From NCBI GenBank assembly GCA_012026885.1, contig VEPL01000025.1:234595-298594 (forward strand): a stretch of 64,000 nucleotides of DNA. Direction: 5' to 3'. The DNA comes from Betaproteobacteria bacterium. GTDB lineage: Bacteria; Pseudomonadota; Gammaproteobacteria; Burkholderiales; Rhodocyclaceae. The notes under the pieces were generated by a model. The model was not told the DNA's origin. It was given only the letters and a program-made list of their open reading frames with translations, and made no database searches. Of this stretch, positions 9,147 to 20,232 are shown in pieces (the first letter of the stretch is position 1; the number at the start of each line of letters is the position of its first letter). The position numbers were made by a program, and so were the translations under genes.

Positions 9147-9160
9147 TTGATACGCACTAA
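9147..9160 (-). promoter_or_regulatory. Degenerate FNR/Dnr-type box upstream of norE
   Basis: Read on the minus strand, this is TTAGT-GCGT-ATCAA: one perfect half-site and one degraded half-site of the TTGAT-N4-ATCAA consensus. A TACCAT hexamer (9119-9124) lies about 32 bp downstream, the spacing expected for a class II Crp/Fnr promoter. Transcription would then begin almost at the ATG at 9111. The norC upstream region carries a box degraded in the same way. Confidence 0.35.
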
Positions 9161-9274
9161 ATGTCAAATATCGCAGAAATGTCAGATACAAGTCAGTTTT
9201 GTCAGGTTGGCGTAAGAATCAGCCATTTATCCTTGCCGCAACCGCAATTGTTTTGATCAGGATGGTTCGACAAC

Positions 9275-9324
9275 GGCTTGCGGAACGGGAGACATGGCGG
9301 ACGGAACGCAAGATTCCGCAAGCC
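9275..9324. repeat. 11-bp inverted repeat upstream of sigma-54 promoter
   Basis: GGCTTGCGGAA (9275-9285) is perfectly repeated in inverse as TTCCGCAAGCC (9314-9324), with a 28-bp spacer. The centre lies about 65 bp upstream of the start site predicted for the sigma-54 promoter, so it is more likely a protein-binding site (for example for an enhancer-binding protein) than an mRNA hairpin. Confidence 0.5.
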
Positions 9325-9338
9325 TTGCAGAGTGGTGG

Positions 9339-9354
9339 TGGCCCGAGGGTTGCA
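9339..9354 (+). promoter_or_regulatory. Sigma-54 (RpoN) promoter for the symporter operon
   Basis: TGGCCCG-AGGG-TTGCA matches the -24/-12 consensus TGGCACG-N4-TTGCA at every fixed base but one. The GG (9340-9341) and GC (9352-9353) are exactly 10 bases apart. Transcription would start near 9365, leaving a leader of about 42 nt that contains a strong AGGAGGAGGG ribosome-binding site before the ATG at 9407. Confidence 0.6.
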
Positions 9355-9406
9355 AGCCCGGAGGTTGGTATAGACCGGAAGTACTTCTAGGAGGAGGGAC
9401 GCTTCC

Positions 9407-9670
9407 ATGCAACTGACGCAAAAGCACGTCGAGTATTGGCAGAAGAACCTGCGCCTTACCGGCATCCTGCTCGCGATTTGGTTCGTCGTCACTTTCGTGG
9501 CGGGCTATTTCGCGCGTGAACTCAATGAAATCACCATCATCGGGCCGCTTGGTTTCTACATGGGCGCGCAGGGGGCGTTGATCGTCTACGTCCTCATCAT
9601 CGTTTATTACGCCAAGTCCATGAACGCGATGGACAAGGAGTATGGCGTGCATGAAGGGGAGGACGACTGA
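9407..9670 (+). CDS. DUF4212 small subunit of sodium:solute symporter
   Basis: The 87-residue protein has two membrane helices (about 18-36 and 50-70) and a charged C-terminus. It matches the DUF4212 family, which is encoded directly before actP-like SSS transporters of the VC_2705 type. It is preceded by a strong Shine-Dalgarno sequence at about 9390-9399. Its stop overlaps the next start (TGATG), so the two are translationally coupled. It is presumed to be an accessory subunit of the symporter. Confidence 0.88.
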   Translation: MQLTQKHVEYWQKNLRLTGILLAIWFVVTFVAGYFARELNEITIIGPLGFYMGAQGALIVYVLIIVYYAKSMNAMDKEYGVHEGEDD

Positions 9671-11757
9671 TGGCTTCCGCATCCCAATCAGCATTCAACC
9701 AGCAGCTCAAGAAGTACTACAGCTTCTACACCGGGGGTTTCGTCGCCTTCGTCGTCATTGTCGGCATCCTCGAGTTCGCCGGTGTGCCGAACAAAATCCT
9801 GGGCTACATCTTCCTCGCCGCGACCATCCTGCTCTATGCCGGCATCGGCTTCATGTCGAAGACGGCGGAGGTATCGGAGTACTATGTCGCGGGGCGACGG
9901 GTCCCGGCGCTCTTCAACGGGATGGCGACCGGCGCCGACTGGATGTCGGCAGCGTCCTTCATCGGCATGGCGGGCACCCTGTACCTGACCGGCTATGACG
10001 GGCTCGCCTTCATCATGGGCTGGACCGGCGGTTATTGCCTGGTGGCGCTGTTCCTCGCACCCTACCTGCGCAAGTTCGGCCAGTTCACGATCCCCGACTT
10101 CCTCGGCGCCCGCTACGGTGGCCATATCCCGCGCCTGATCGGCGTGCTGGCGGCCATCATCTGCTCGTTCGTCTATGTCGTCGCGCAGATCTACGGTGTC
10201 GGCCTGATCACCAGCCGCTTTACCGGCCTGGAATTCAGCATCGGCGTATTCGTCGGCCTCGGCGGCATCCTCGTCTGTTCCTTCCTCGGTGGCATGAAGG
10301 CGGTGACCTGGACGCAGGTGGCGCAGTACATCATCCTGATCGTCGCCTACATGATCCCGGTGGTCTGGCTGTCGGTGAAGCATACCGGTATCCCCATCCC
10401 GCAGATCGTCGCCTACACGACCGAGTTGCCCAAGGTGACGGCGCTCGAGAAAGAATTCAACGACAAGACGACGCCCAAGGGCGCGGCCGAGGACTCGGTG
10501 CGGCAAATCTTCCGCGACCGCGTCGCCGACGCCGATGCCAAGCTGAAGGGCCTGGAGACCGGCGGGACCGGCTTCCTCGCCGGCGAGCGCGGCAAGCTCG
10601 AAGCGAAGGTGGCGGACCTGAAGGCAGCGGGCGCCGACGCGAAGGCGATCGAAGCGGCCGAGAAGGCAGTCAAGGACTTCCCGGCCGACCCGGCTGCGGC
10701 GAAGAAGGCGTGGACCGCGCAGAAGACGGCAGCCGCCGCCAAGACGGCACCCGTGCGCGCCCACAGCGAGCCTTTCCCGGCCAAGGACGAGAAGGCGCGC
10801 GACATCGCCAAGAAGAACTTCCTGGCGCTGATCCTCTGCCTGATGGTGGGTACCGCTGCGCTGCCGCACATCCTGATGCGCTTCTACACGACGCCGTCGG
10901 TCGCCGAAGCCCGCCGCTCGGTAGGCTGGTCGCTGTTCTTCATCTTCCTGCTCTACTTCACCGCACCGGCGCTGGCCATCCTCGTCAAGTACGAGGTGTA
11001 CAGCAGCCTGGTCGGTTCCTCGTTCGCCCAGTTACCGGCATGGGTATCGAACTGGGCTGCGGTAGACAAGACGCTGATGGCGATCACCGACATCAACAAG
11101 GATGGCATCGTCCAGCTGGCCGAAATCACCATCGGCGGCGACCTTATCGTCCTCGCGACGCCCGAGATCGCCGGACTGCCGTACGTGATCACCGGACTGG
11201 TTGCCGCGGGCGGCCTGGCGGCGGCGCTGTCGACCGCCGACGGCTTGCTGCTGACCATCGCAAATGCGCTCTCGCACGACGTCTATTACAAGATGATCGA
11301 CCCGAACGCGCCGACGACCCGCCGCATCCTGGTCTCCAAGACCCTGCTGCTGGTGGTCGCGCTGGTGGCCGCCTACGTGACCTCGCTCAAACCGGGCGAC
11401 ATCCTGTTCCTGGTCGGTGCGGCGTTCTCGCTGGCGGCTTCCGCCTTCTTCCCGGCACTCGTCTGCGGCGTGTTCTGGAAGCGGGCGAACAAGCTCGGGG
11501 CCATCATAGGCATGTCGGCGGGCCTCATCATCTGCGGCTACTACATGTACCTGACCTACCCGTTCTTCGGGGTCAATGCGCCGAAATGGTGGGACATCAA
11601 CCCGATCGCAGCCGGCATCTTCGGCATCCCGGCCGGCTTCATCGGCGTGATCTTCGGCTCGCTGATTTCTCCGGCGCCGTCGAAGGAAGTACAGGAACTG
11701 GTCGACCATGTCCGCTACCCGAATCTGGAAGCCGACATCAATACCAGCGCGGCCTGA
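9670..11757 (+). CDS. Cation/acetate-type symporter, SSS family (VC_2705 subfamily)
   Basis: This 695-residue inner-membrane protein has the sodium:solute symporter fold with about 13 helices. GADWMSAASFIGMAG near residues 93-107 and ALSTADGLLLTIANALSHD near 520-538 are characteristic of ActP-like acetate permeases. Two features stand out. A soluble, lysine/alanine-rich insertion of about 125 residues (roughly 250-375) separates two helices. A canonical EF-hand loop (DINKDGIVQLAE, residues 474-485) lies in an extramembrane loop. The substrate is probably a short monocarboxylate such as acetate, but this is not proven by sequence. It is co-transcribed with the DUF4212 gene and followed by a terminator. 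Confidence 0.85.
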   Translation: MASASQSAFNQQLKKYYSFYTGGFVAFVVIVGILEFAGVPNKILGYIFLAATILLYAGIGFMSKTAEVSEYYVAGRRVPALFNGMATGADWMSAASFIGMAGTLYLTGYDGLAFIMGWTGGYCLVALFLAPYLRKFGQFTIPDFLGARYGGHIPRLIGVLAAIICSFVYVVAQIYGVGLITSRFTGLEFSIGVFVGLGGILVCSFLGGMKAVTWTQVAQYIILIVAYMIPVVWLSVKHTGIPIPQIVAYTTELPKVTALEKEFNDKTTPKGAAEDSVRQIFRDRVADADAKLKGLETGGTGFLAGERGKLEAKVADLKAAGADAKAIEAAEKAVKDFPADPAAAKKAWTAQKTAAAAKTAPVRAHSEPFPAKDEKARDIAKKNFLALILCLMVGTAALPHILMRFYTTPSVAEARRSVGWSLFFIFLLYFTAPALAILVKYEVYSSLVGSSFAQLPAWVSNWAAVDKTLMAITDINKDGIVQLAEITIGGDLIVLATPEIAGLPYVITGLVAAGGLAAALSTADGLLLTIANALSHDVYYKMIDPNAPTTRRILVSKTLLLVVALVAAYVTSLKPGDILFLVGAAFSLAASAFFPALVCGVFWKRANKLGAIIGMSAGLIICGYYMYLTYPFFGVNAPKWWDINPIAAGIFGIPAGFIGVIFGSLISPAPSKEVQELVDHVRYPNLEADINTSAA

Positions 11758-11778
11758 TCTCCGGATCGGCCAGATGGA

Positions 11779-11806
11779 ACAGCCCGCTCCGGCGGGCTGT
11801 TTTTTT
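11779..11806 (+). terminator. Rho-independent terminator after symporter
   Basis: A 9-bp stem (ACAGCCCGC / GCGGGCTGT) with a TCCG tetraloop is followed by a run of T residues, 21 bp after the symporter stop codon. Confidence 0.85.
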
Positions 11807-11837
11807 GGTTGGCGCCGGGGAGGTTTGCCGTCAGCCC

Positions 11838-12434
11838 CTATTTCGAATAAGGAAGTTCCTCGCGGATCAGGTGTGCGAGGTCGCTGCGTTCGGTTTCCCG
11901 GATCAGCCGGTTGCTGCGCTTGGGGTCGAAGCTGCGCAGGTGTTCGATGACGCGGGTGACCCGGTCGGGGTTGTTGGCAAGGTGCTGCGCCATGCCAACG
12001 TGGTACCAGGCATCGCCGTTCATCGGTTGCAGCTTGGCTGCCTTCTCGAACGCCGCGGCTGCTTCGGCATGCTGCCCGAGGTGGGCGTGGGCGAGGCCGA
12101 GGCCGTACCAGGCGCGGTCATGTGCAGGATTGAGGCGGATCGCCTCGTCGAAGGCGGTGATGGCTGCCTCGCGCTGGCCGGCTCGGTCGCGCACGAAGCC
12201 GAGGTTGAACCAGGTGTCGTTGTCCTGCGGTTCGAGGGCGACGGCCTTTTCAAACCAGGAAACCGCCTCGGCGAAATTTTCGCGCGTCGCGGCGATGAAG
12301 GCGATGCTGCGCGCGGCGGGTGCGCTGGGTGCGTGGCGGAAGGCGACGACGTATTCGTCGTAGGCGAGGTCTTCCTTGCCGAAGAAGTGGAAGAGCCAGG
12401 CGCGCGCCGAATGGCGCCATTGTCCGTAGTTCAT
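11838..12434 (-). CDS. Tetratricopeptide repeat protein
   Basis: The 198-residue protein contains about four TPR units between residues 30 and 165. Examples are the helices around AVSWFEKAVALEPQD, AITAFDEAIRLNPAHD and AAAAFEKAAKLQPMNGD. There is no signal peptide, so it is probably a cytoplasmic scaffold. No catalytic domain is visible. It is transcribed divergently from the small membrane-protein gene at 12494 and has no obvious functional link to the nor or symporter genes beside it. Confidence 0.82.
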   Translation of the reverse strand: MNYGQWRHSARAWLFHFFGKEDLAYDEYVVAFRHAPSAPAARSIAFIAATRENFAEAVSWFEKAVALEPQDNDTWFNLGFVRDRAGQREAAITAFDEAIRLNPAHDRAWYGLGLAHAHLGQHAEAAAAFEKAAKLQPMNGDAWYHVGMAQHLANNPDRVTRVIEHLRSFDPKRSNRLIRETERSDLAHLIREELPYSK

Positions 12435-12493
12435 GGCTGAAGTAGGGTTTGCAGAGACAGGCTAGAATCTTAGCGCAACAGGGGGTGGGGCTC

Positions 12494-12796
12494 ATGGCTT
12501 CAACGGAATTACTGATTATCAGCATCGCGCGTGCGCTGGTCGAAGTGGCGGGCATGTTCCTGCTCGGGCAGGGCGTGCTCTACCTGTTCGCCGGGGCGAA
12601 GCGCCATGCCAACGTCGTCTATCGCCTGTTCCTGATCGTCACCGGGCCGGTGGTTCGCGTTGTGCGTTTGATCACACCGAAGGTGATCGTTGACCGCCAT
12701 GTCCCGGTCGTGGCTTTTTTCCTGCTCTTCTGGCTGTGGATCGCGCTCGCCTGGTTGCGCCGCGTCGTCTGTGCTGCCGAGGGGCTGGCCTGCTAG
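12494..12796 (+). CDS. Small membrane protein of unknown function
   Basis: The 100-residue product has two or three hydrophobic segments (about 5-35, 42-60 and 70-88) and no recognised domain. The ATG at 12494 follows a purine-rich stretch (CAGGGGGTGGGG) that can serve as a ribosome-binding site. An in-frame upstream start at 12449 would add 15 polar residues and overlap a possible -10 hexamer (TAGAAT, 12463-12468), so it was not chosen. The gene is 35 bp upstream of the IDGK-family gene on the same strand and probably shares its transcript. Confidence 0.6.
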   Translation: MASTELLIISIARALVEVAGMFLLGQGVLYLFAGAKRHANVVYRLFLIVTGPVVRVVRLITPKVIVDRHVPVVAFFLLFWLWIALAWLRRVVCAAEGLAC

Positions 12797-12831
12797 GCAT
12801 TCAAACACCGCCTGCGAGGGAGGGCACAATA

Positions 12832-13335
12832 ATGAATCCGAATTCCATCTACGCCCGCACCGAAAAGGGAACTGCCGAGGTTGCCCAGCGCAGCCAGGCG
12901 ATCCCGAACAAGGCGCGCTCCCTGCTGCTGATGATCGACGGCAAGGCGTCCGGCGCCCAGTTGCTCGACAAGTTCGCCGCCTTTCCGAACAGCGCCGAGT
13001 TGCTGCAGATCCTCGAGGACGGCGGCTACATTGCCGCAGTGGCCGGCGCACCGGCCGCCGCAGCGATCCCGCGCCCGGCTGCTGCCGCGGCGCCGGTGGC
13101 TGCAGCCCCGGCAGGTGACAGCCTGGCGACAGTGCGGCGCTTCATGAACCAGACGCTGCGCGAGATCTTCGGGCCCGATGCCGACGAGCTCTCGCTCAAG
13201 GTCGACAAGGCAGCCAGCGAAGCCGATCTGCGTACTCTGGCGGAAAAGCATCGCGACCTGATCGCCTCGGTCGGCGGGCGGCGCAAGGCGGAGGCTTACT
13301 GGCAGACCATCGAGGTCCTGTTGCCGCCCGCCTGA
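12832..13335 (+). CDS. IDGK-motif small protein A (paralogue of 17106-17615)
   Basis: The 167-residue protein starts at the ATG after GAGGGAGGG. The N-terminal part (residues 1-70) has the pattern YARTEKGTAEV...RSLLLMIDGKASGAQLL...LEDGGYI, which looks like a small winged-helix module. An alanine/proline linker (about 70-100) leads to a helical C-terminal half containing MNQTLREIFG. The same plan occurs in the protein encoded at 17106-17615: FAKTPKGTEEM, VLIMIDGKRTVEDL, LEEDGYI, then MVNTLNTFVG. The family is not recognised. Because the two copies flank norCB, a regulatory or signalling role is possible but only inferred. Confidence 0.75.
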   Translation: MNPNSIYARTEKGTAEVAQRSQAIPNKARSLLLMIDGKASGAQLLDKFAAFPNSAELLQILEDGGYIAAVAGAPAAAAIPRPAAAAAPVAAAPAGDSLATVRRFMNQTLREIFGPDADELSLKVDKAASEADLRTLAEKHRDLIASVGGRRKAEAYWQTIEVLLPPA

Positions 13336-13353
13336 GCGCGCCCCGGACAATAG

Positions 13354-13381
13354 AAAACGGCGCGGATAACCGCGCCGTTTT
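13354..13381. terminator. Bidirectional terminator between IDGK gene and norB
   Basis: A perfect 12-bp stem AAAACGGCGCGG / CCGCGCCGTTTT with an ATAA loop lies between the convergent stops at 13335 and 13406. The A and T runs on each side allow it to work in both directions. Confidence 0.85.
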
Positions 13382-13405
13382 TGTTTTGCCGCGAAGTGCC
13401 GGCGA

Positions 13406-15230
<1,825 letters not shown>

Positions 15231-15267
15231 TGTTATGCCCCCTTTTCGGAAAATGTTTGGCGAGCCG

Positions 15268-15310
15268 ATGTTATTGGCATCGGTTCAGGCGAGGCTTTGA
15301 TGCCTGCTAA
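15268..15310 (-). promoter_or_regulatory. Candidate FNR/Dnr class II promoter of norCB
   Basis: On the minus strand the box TTAGC-AGGC-ATCAA (15297-15310) has one perfect half-site of TTGAT-N4-ATCAA. A -10-like TAACAT (15268-15273) has its centre 33 bp from the box centre, matching the class II arrangement with the box at -41.5. The start site would be near 15262, about 32 nt before the norC ATG. Confidence 0.45.
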
Positions 15311-15473
15311 AAACGCCAACGGGATTCGCGATGCGGTGTCTTGCCGCGCCCTGTCAGGTTGCCGGCAGGATCGGCTGCCTATACTCCCCGGCAGGCAGGT
15401 GCGCCAGTTCAGGACGCCGGCCGGTCCGATCGCCAAACCGGGCACTTCGGTGCCGATTACTCAAGGAGACATC

Positions 15474-15665
15474 ATGTCCAGAATCCTCGCTTCGCTGGTT
15501 GCCGGCCTGTTCGCATTCTCGGTGCTGGCGGTAGCGCCGGCCGCCCAGGCCGCGTCCGGAAGCAACTCTTCAGCTAGCAAGCAGACCACGAAGAAGAGCG
15601 GCTCGAGCAGCAAGAAGTCATCGTCCACGAAGAAGAGCGGCTCGACGAAGAAGAGCACCAAGTAG
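15474..15665 (+). CDS. Small secreted Lys/Ser/Thr-rich protein
   Basis: The 63-residue product starts after a clear AAGGAG site. It has a signal peptide (residues 1 to about 26, ending AQAA). The mature part of about 37 residues consists almost only of Ser, Lys, Thr and Gly, with repeats such as TKKSGS. It would be exported and strongly basic. Similar short exported proteins occur in betaproteobacteria without a known function; binding of acidic polymers is only a guess. The last 70 or so bases are internally repetitive (aagaagagcggctcg). Confidence 0.7.
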   Translation: MSRILASLVAGLFAFSVLAVAPAAQAASGSNSSASKQTTKKSGSSSKKSSSTKKSGSTKKSTK

Positions 15666-15818
15666 GCTACCGAGCCGCAGCGGCGCCCATCGGCCCTGCG
15701 GCCGGAAGTGCCCGGAGCGGGCAGGCATGCACAGGGGTTCCCGCCGAACCGGTGAATGGCGGCGGGCAGCAGGGTGGCGCCGTATATACTTGGCGCCTTT
15801 CCTCACCGGAACCTGAAC

Positions 15819-17084
15819 ATGGCTGCTTCCGCCGATACCGCCAGCATGGCGCTTTTCTGCGACTTCGAGAACATTGCGCTCGGCGTACGCGACGCGCAGT
15901 ACGAAAAATTCGACATCCGCCCGGTCTTGGAGCGTCTGTTGGCCAAGGGCAGCATCGTCGTCAAGAAGGCCTATTGCGACTGGGACCGCTACAAGGGGTT
16001 CAAGGCCGCGATGCACGAGGCCAATTTCGAACTGATCGAGATTCCCCATGTCCGCCAGTCGGGCAAGAATTCCGCCGACATCCGCATGGTCGTCGATGCC
16101 CTCGATCTCTGCTACACCAAGGCCCACGTCGATACCTTCGTGATCATTTCCGGCGACTCCGACTTCTCGCCCCTGGTGTCCAAGTTGCGCGAGAACGCAA
16201 AGCGGGTGATCGGCGTCGGCGTCAAGCAGTCGTGCTCGGACCTGCTGGTGACCAATTGCGACGAGTTCATCTATTACGACGACCTCGTGCGCGACCGCGA
16301 GGCGGGCCGCGGTGGCCAGCGCCGCGAACGCGAGAAGCGTTCGCCGGAAGAGGAAGCGAAGCGTCGCGAAAAGCAGGAGGAGCGCATCGCCAAGGCGATG
16401 GACATGGTCCATGCCACCTTCTCCGACCTCATTGCCGACCGCGGCGAGAGCGAGCGGATCTGGGCCTCCGTCCTCAAGGAAGTGATCAAGCGCCGCAATC
16501 CCGGCTTCAACGAGAGCTATTTCGGCTTCCGCACCTTCGGCAACCTGCTTGAGGAAGCCGCCAGCCGCGGCCTGCTCGGTTTCGGGCGCGACGACAAGGG
16601 TGCCTTCGTCTTCCGGGCGCCGGCGCGGGTCGCGACGGCAGAAGCAGAGGTGACCGCCCCGGTGGCTGTCGAAGTTGCGCCGGTTGCGGTAGACGCCCCC
16701 GGCGAGCCGATTTCCGCGGCGACTGCCGAGGCGCCGGCCGCGACGGGCAGCCGCCGGCGGGGCGGACGGCGCGGACGCGGTGCCAGGGATGCAGCCGAAA
16801 GCGCCGAAGCGCCGGTGCCGGCAGCAGAAGGGGAGATACCGGTGGTCGCTGGCGTTGCGGTGGCAACTCCGGATACGTCGGCGATCGTTCCGCTTCCTGC
16901 CGAAAAACCGCGGCGGCGCGGGCGCCAGGCCAAGGGAGAGGCTAAGGCGGCTGAGGCTCCGTCCGAGCCGGCCGTTGCGGCACCGGTAGCCGATGCTGCC
17001 GCTCAGCCCGCCCCGGAGAAGCGGGCTCGTACTTCACGCGCGCGCAAGCCGAAGGCTGTGAAGGCGCCCGTCGGCAACGGATAA
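15819..17084 (+). CDS. NYN-domain / LOTUS (OST-HTH) protein, LabA-like
   Basis: The 421-residue protein has an N-terminal NYN (PIN-like) domain of the LabA/DUF88 type. Its acidic site residues are visible: Asp15 in FCDFEN, Asp87 and Asp93 in SADIRMVVD, and Asp113/Asp115 in SGDSDF. A charged linker (about 160-190) leads to an OST-HTH/LOTUS-like winged helix (about 190-270; ERIWASVLKEVIKRRNP). The last 150 residues are disordered, rich in Ala/Pro, with basic patches (SRRRGGRRGRGAR). The family is linked to RNA binding or cleavage. The ATG at 15819 begins just before the domain, and a TATACT hexamer (15785-15790) may be its -10. Confidence 0.85.
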   Translation: MAASADTASMALFCDFENIALGVRDAQYEKFDIRPVLERLLAKGSIVVKKAYCDWDRYKGFKAAMHEANFELIEIPHVRQSGKNSADIRMVVDALDLCYTKAHVDTFVIISGDSDFSPLVSKLRENAKRVIGVGVKQSCSDLLVTNCDEFIYYDDLVRDREAGRGGQRREREKRSPEEEAKRREKQEERIAKAMDMVHATFSDLIADRGESERIWASVLKEVIKRRNPGFNESYFGFRTFGNLLEEAASRGLLGFGRDDKGAFVFRAPARVATAEAEVTAPVAVEVAPVAVDAPGEPISAATAEAPAATGSRRRGGRRGRGARDAAESAEAPVPAAEGEIPVVAGVAVATPDTSAIVPLPAEKPRRRGRQAKGEAKAAEAPSEPAVAAPVADAAAQPAPEKRARTSRARKPKAVKAPVGNG

Positions 17085-17105
17085 CTGCCGGCCGGCACCC
17101 GGGGT

Positions 17106-17615
17106 TCAGATTACCTCGAGCAGCTTGGCGCGCAGCCCTTCGGCTTCGCGCCGGCCTTCGCGCGACATCACGATGGCGTGGTACCACTCGTCGAACGACG
17201 CGCGCAGTTCGGCATGGTCTTTCGCCGCGTCGAGGCGGTCGAGCAGTGCGCTGGTGCCGAGCCGGCCGACGAAGGTGTTCAGCGTATTGACCATGAAGTT
17301 GCGTGCCCGCTGCAGGCGGACCGGGTCGTGCGTCGCGGGCAGTTCGGTGAAGGCGGTGATCGATGGCAGCGGAGCCGCCGGTGCGGCCATCTTCCCGCCG
17401 GCTGTTCCGGCGGCAGCAACGACGATGTATCCGTCTTCCTCCAGCAATCCCAGGGTGGTCTGCAGGTCGTCGGCCTGTAGCATGGCGCGCAGGTCCTCGA
17501 CCGTGCGCTTGCCATCGATCATGATCAGCACCCGGCGCACGCGGGGGCCCAGCGCGCCGGACCGGTTAGTCATTTCCTCCGTGCCCTTCGGGGTTTTCGC
17601 GAATACGACGGCCAT
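17106..17615 (-). CDS. IDGK-motif small protein B (paralogue of 12832-13335)
   Basis: The 169-residue protein shares its architecture with the product of 12832-13335. The N-terminal module runs FAKTPKGTEEM, then RVLIMIDGKRTVEDL, then LLEEDGYIVV. An Ala/Gly/Pro linker follows, then a helical C-terminal half beginning near RNFMVNTLNTFVG. No enzyme motif is visible. The module resembles the small winged-helix segments with IDGxRT found in some bacterial regulators, so a regulatory or adaptor role is plausible. It is monocistronic, convergent with the NYN gene and upstream of the panD terminator. Confidence 0.75.
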   Translation of the reverse strand: MAVVFAKTPKGTEEMTNRSGALGPRVRRVLIMIDGKRTVEDLRAMLQADDLQTTLGLLEEDGYIVVAAAGTAGGKMAAPAAPLPSITAFTELPATHDPVRLQRARNFMVNTLNTFVGRLGTSALLDRLDAAKDHAELRASFDEWYHAIVMSREGRREAEGLRAKLLEVI

Positions 17616-17667
17616 GAGGTTCCCTGTCCTTGTTGGTTTTTCTTGCAGGGCATTGTACCCAAAATGA

Positions 17668-17691
17668 AAAACCCGCCTAGCGGCGGGTTTT
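17668..17691 (-). terminator. Terminator after panD
   Basis: A 10-bp stem AAAACCCGCC / GGCGGGTTTT with a 4-nt loop lies 24 bp past the panD stop codon on the minus strand, and a T run follows in that direction. Confidence 0.8.
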
Positions 17692-17714
17692 CGGCGGGCC
17701 GGACCAGGCCGGGA

Positions 17715-18098
17715 TCAGGCGGCAGCCTGGACGGGAATCTTGTGGCCGCGGCGGGTGATGCGGTTCTGCGAATCGACGTAGATGAGTTCCGGCTCGTACT
17801 TGGCCAGTTCGACTTCGTTGTAGATCGCGAAGGTGGCGATGATCAGGATGTCGCCAGGCGCGGCGCGGCGGGCGGCCGAGCCATTGACCGAGATGACGCC
17901 CGATCCGCGTTCGGCGCGGATGGCGTAGGTGGTGAAGCGTTCGCCGTTATTGACGTTCCAGATGTCGATCTGCTCGTACTCGCGGATGTTCGCGGCCTCG
18001 AGCAGGTCTTCGTCAATGGCGCACGAACCTTCGTAATGCAGGTCGGCGTGGGTGGCGGTTACACGATGCAGCTTGGACTTCAGCATAGTTCTCTGCAT
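17715..18098 (-). CDS. panD: Aspartate 1-decarboxylase
   Basis: The 127-residue proenzyme carries the self-cleavage site YEGSCAID with Gly24-Ser25, which yields the pyruvoyl cofactor on the new N-terminal serine. It makes beta-alanine from L-aspartate for pantothenate synthesis. The start [13 protein letters not shown] aligns with the E. coli start MIRTMLQGKLHRV. It follows panC on the same strand but has its own near-consensus promoter in the gap, and ends at a terminator. Confidence 0.96.
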   Translation of the reverse strand: MQRTMLKSKLHRVTATHADLHYEGSCAIDEDLLEAANIREYEQIDIWNVNNGERFTTYAIRAERGSGVISVNGSAARRAAPGDILIIATFAIYNEVELAKYEPELIYVDSQNRITRRGHKIPVQAAA

Positions 18099-18131
18099 GC
18101 TTTCACCTATGGACTAGGTTGGGGGAAGCGA

Positions 18132-18159
18132 ATTGTAGCGGCATCAAGTGTGCTGTCAA
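18132..18159 (-). promoter_or_regulatory. Sigma-70 promoter of panD
   Basis: On the minus strand a perfect TTGACA (18154-18159) is followed after 16 bp by TACAAT (18132-18137). The start site would be near 18125, giving a leader of about 27 nt to panD. It is the best sigma-70 match seen in the window. Confidence 0.75.
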
Positions 18160-18186
18160 CGCCTTTCTTGGTGCTGAACAAAAGCG

Positions 18187-19872
<1,686 letters not shown>

Positions 19873-19873
<1 letters not shown>

Positions 19874-20232
19874 TACGAACGGAAGATGAAATAGACGGCG
19901 CCTAGGATACACAGGGCAGCCCACAAGTAGTCAAGCTTGAGCGGCTGCTGCATGTAGAAGACGACGAAGGGAACGAAGACGGCCAGCGTGATCGCCTCCT
20001 GCAGGATCTTGAGCTGGGCGAGCGTCAGCTCGGTGTTGCCGATCCGGTTGGCCGGCACCTGGATCAGGTATTCGAACAGCGCGATGCCCCACGAGATGAG
20101 CGCGGCGATCCACCACGGCTTCTCGTTGAGGTGCTTGAGGTGCGCGTACCAGGCGAAGGTCATGAAGACGTTGGATAGCGCCAGCAGGACTACCGTCTGC
20201 CAGATGACCGGGATGCCGGCGAGGGTGCTCAC
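19873..20232 (-). CDS. DUF486 / DMT-superfamily small membrane protein
   Basis: The 119-residue protein has four membrane helices (about 8-28, 38-58, 72-92 and 98-116). The motifs [13 protein letters not shown] and [19 protein letters not shown] are characteristic of the DUF486 branch of the drug/metabolite transporter superfamily. Substrate and role are unknown. It overlaps folK by 4 bp upstream and panB by 1 bp downstream, so it is embedded in the folate/pantothenate operon. Confidence 0.88.

Noticed and set aside
9159..9188. Two AAATGTCA(A/G)ATA direct repeats 18 bp apart
   Set aside because: They are too short and AT-biased to be distinguished from chance in a promoter region; no regulator is suggested.
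9251..9265. TTGATCAGGATGG as an FNR box for the symporter
   Set aside because: Only one half-site matches, and a much better sigma-54 promoter lies closer to the gene.
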